NCBI GenBank assembly: GCA_030835005.1
Contig: JAUQWT010000002.1
Location: 1 to 6,358 of the forward strand
DNA: 6,358 nucleotides
Source: Ignavibacteria bacterium
Lineage (GTDB): Bacteria > Bacteroidota > Ignavibacteria > Tepidaquicellales > OLB5
Direction: 5' to 3'
Position numbers and translations under genes: made by a program. Under the pieces are notes generated by a model. It did no database searches. It saw nothing but the letters and a program-made list of their open reading frames with translations, and was not told the DNA's origin. How positions within the stretch are numbered: the stretch's first letter is position 1; each line of letters begins with the position of its first letter. This document shows positions 5,556-6,358 of the stretch, piece after piece.

Positions 5556-6358
5556 ATGCAAGAACCCGAAGTAAATTTGGAGTTAGCCAAAACATTTGGC
5601 CTGATTGAAGAAGAATATAACAGAATTCTCGAAATTCTTGGAAGAACGCCAAGTTATACCGAGCTTGGAATATATTCCGTTATGTGGAGCGAACACTGCT
5701 CTTATAAGAATTCAATACTTGAAATTAAGAAACTACCCAGGAGCGGCGCAAGACTGCTTGTTGGTGCGGGTGAGGAAAATGCGGGGCTTGTTGATATCGG
5801 CGATGGGCTTGCAGTGGCGTTTAAGATAGAATCGCACAACCATCCCTCAGCGGTTGAGCCGTATCAGGGCGCGGCAACAGGCATTGGCGGAATACTGCGT
5901 GATATATTTACAATGGGCGCCAGGCCAATTGCGGCACTAAATTCTTTGAGGTTTGGGAACATCAATGATGAATCAAGAAAAAGGGAGCATGCCCCCTTGT
6001 CCCAGAATAATCAGGAAAGATCTAAGTTCCTTTTTAAGAATGTTGTAAAAGGCATTGGTGATTACGGCAATTGCTTTGGCGTTCCAACAATCAGCGGAGA
6101 GATTTATTTTGATGCGTGCTACAGGGACAATCCACTGGTCAATGCTATGGCCGTTGGAATAGTTAAGCATGACGAGGTTGCAACAGCGGCTGCAAAAGGC
6201 GAAGGCAATCCGGTATTCATAGTTGGTTCATCTACCGGCAGGGATGGTATTCACGGCGCTACATTTGCATCGGAAGAAATTTCCGAGGCATCGGAAGCTA
6301 AGCGGCCATCTGTTCAGGTAGGCGATCCGTTCACCGAAAAACTTTTGCTTGAAGCATC
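5556..6358 (+). CDS. purL: FGAM synthase subunit PurL, 3' end cut off
   Basis: Phosphoribosylformylglycinamidine synthase subunit II. It uses ATP and ammonia, delivered from glutamine by PurQ with PurS as partner, to turn FGAR into FGAM in de novo purine synthesis in the cytosol. 267 codons are visible before the window ends, roughly the first third of a protein usually about 730-750 residues long. Hallmarks: YTELGIYSVMWSEHCSYKNS (34-53, with active-site His47), the FKIESHNHPSAVEPYQGAAT stretch (89-108), GGILRDIFTMGARP (111-124), GDYGNCFGVP (168-177) and GRDGIHGATFASEE (228-241). The ATG at 5556 gives an N-terminus that aligns with small-type PurL. Odd: between LRFG (131-134) and FLF (158-160) there are 23 residues where Bacillus PurL has 8, an extra 15. 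The small type, with separate PurQ/PurS expected, argues against the large fused enzyme of many Bacteroidota. Confidence 0.95.
   Translation, partial: MQEPEVNLELAKTFGLIEEEYNRILEILGRTPSYTELGIYSVMWSEHCSYKNSILEIKKLPRSGARLLVGAGEENAGLVDIGDGLAVAFKIESHNHPSAVEPYQGAATGIGGILRDIFTMGARPIAALNSLRFGNINDESRKREHAPLSQNNQERSKFLFKNVVKGIGDYGNCFGVPTISGEIYFDACYRDNPLVNAMAVGIVKHDEVATAAAKGEGNPVFIVGSSTGRDGIHGATFASEEISEASEAKRPSVQVGDPFTEKLLLEA
5981..5998. repeat. Imperfect 18-base palindrome inside purL insertion
   Basis: AAGGGAGCATGCCCCCTT reads almost the same on both strands: 9-base arms with a single A/C mismatch (5986/5993). It lies in the stretch coding for the extra 15 residues of PurL and translates as part of RKREHAPLSQ. 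On the opposite strand it is a GC-rich stem followed by a T-run, similar in build to a terminator hairpin. An in-frame palindromic insert recalls Rickettsia palindromic elements, but no second copy is visible in this window. Confidence 0.45.

Noticed and set aside
5973..6170. 65-codon minus-strand frame inside purL
   Set aside because: It is antisense to a strongly conserved part of purL and shows no family features of its own.

Overview
The window reads almost entirely on the + strand. It holds three complete housekeeping or metabolic genes, the start of a fourth, and, to their left, a small accessory patch that looks like a toxin-immunity remnant. The organism is probably a bacterium of the Bacteroidota-Chlorobiota-Ignavibacteriota lineage. 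The reasons are moderate GC in the core genes, mostly weak ribosome binding sites, one TAnnTTTG-type promoter motif, and a small-type PurL instead of the very large fused enzyme of many Bacteroidota. This placement is an inference, and no ribosomal RNA is present to settle it.

Positions 1-502 hold no gene I can support. They contain a strong intrinsic terminator (301-348), a perfect 7+3+7 palindrome (378-394) and an 80-base region (415-494) with 17-base imperfectly complementary arms enclosing two smaller hairpins, a three-way-junction layout. Just after this lies an 82-codon frame encoding a His-rich HNH/Endonuclease VII-like (LHH-type) nuclease toxin tip with no parent toxin in front of it (503-751). 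A SUKH-family (SMI1/KNR4) immunity gene follows 27 bases later (779-1273). Both are visibly more AT-rich than the genes to the right. The spacer that follows contains a 70-base block of about 69% GC (1291-1360) with no gene.

From 1492 onward the content is core metabolism. A membrane-anchored iron-sulfur protein of the FadF/EMO/HdrD type (1492-3495) probably passes electrons from electron-transfer flavoprotein to quinone. metK (3541-4683) makes S-adenosylmethionine and has the clearest ribosome binding site in the window. An EI24/CysZ-like membrane protein (4688-5458) begins 4 bases after metK and is probably co-transcribed with it. After a 97-base gap that may contain a promoter, purL (5556 to the window end, truncated at its 3' end) begins. 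Its product makes FGAM in purine synthesis and carries an unusual insertion of about 15 residues coded by DNA with a palindromic core.

The most interesting part is the left third: an orphan toxin-tip/immunity cassette beside an elaborate inverted-repeat structure that overlaps the presumed translation start of the toxin. I did not find a clearly new multi-gene system.
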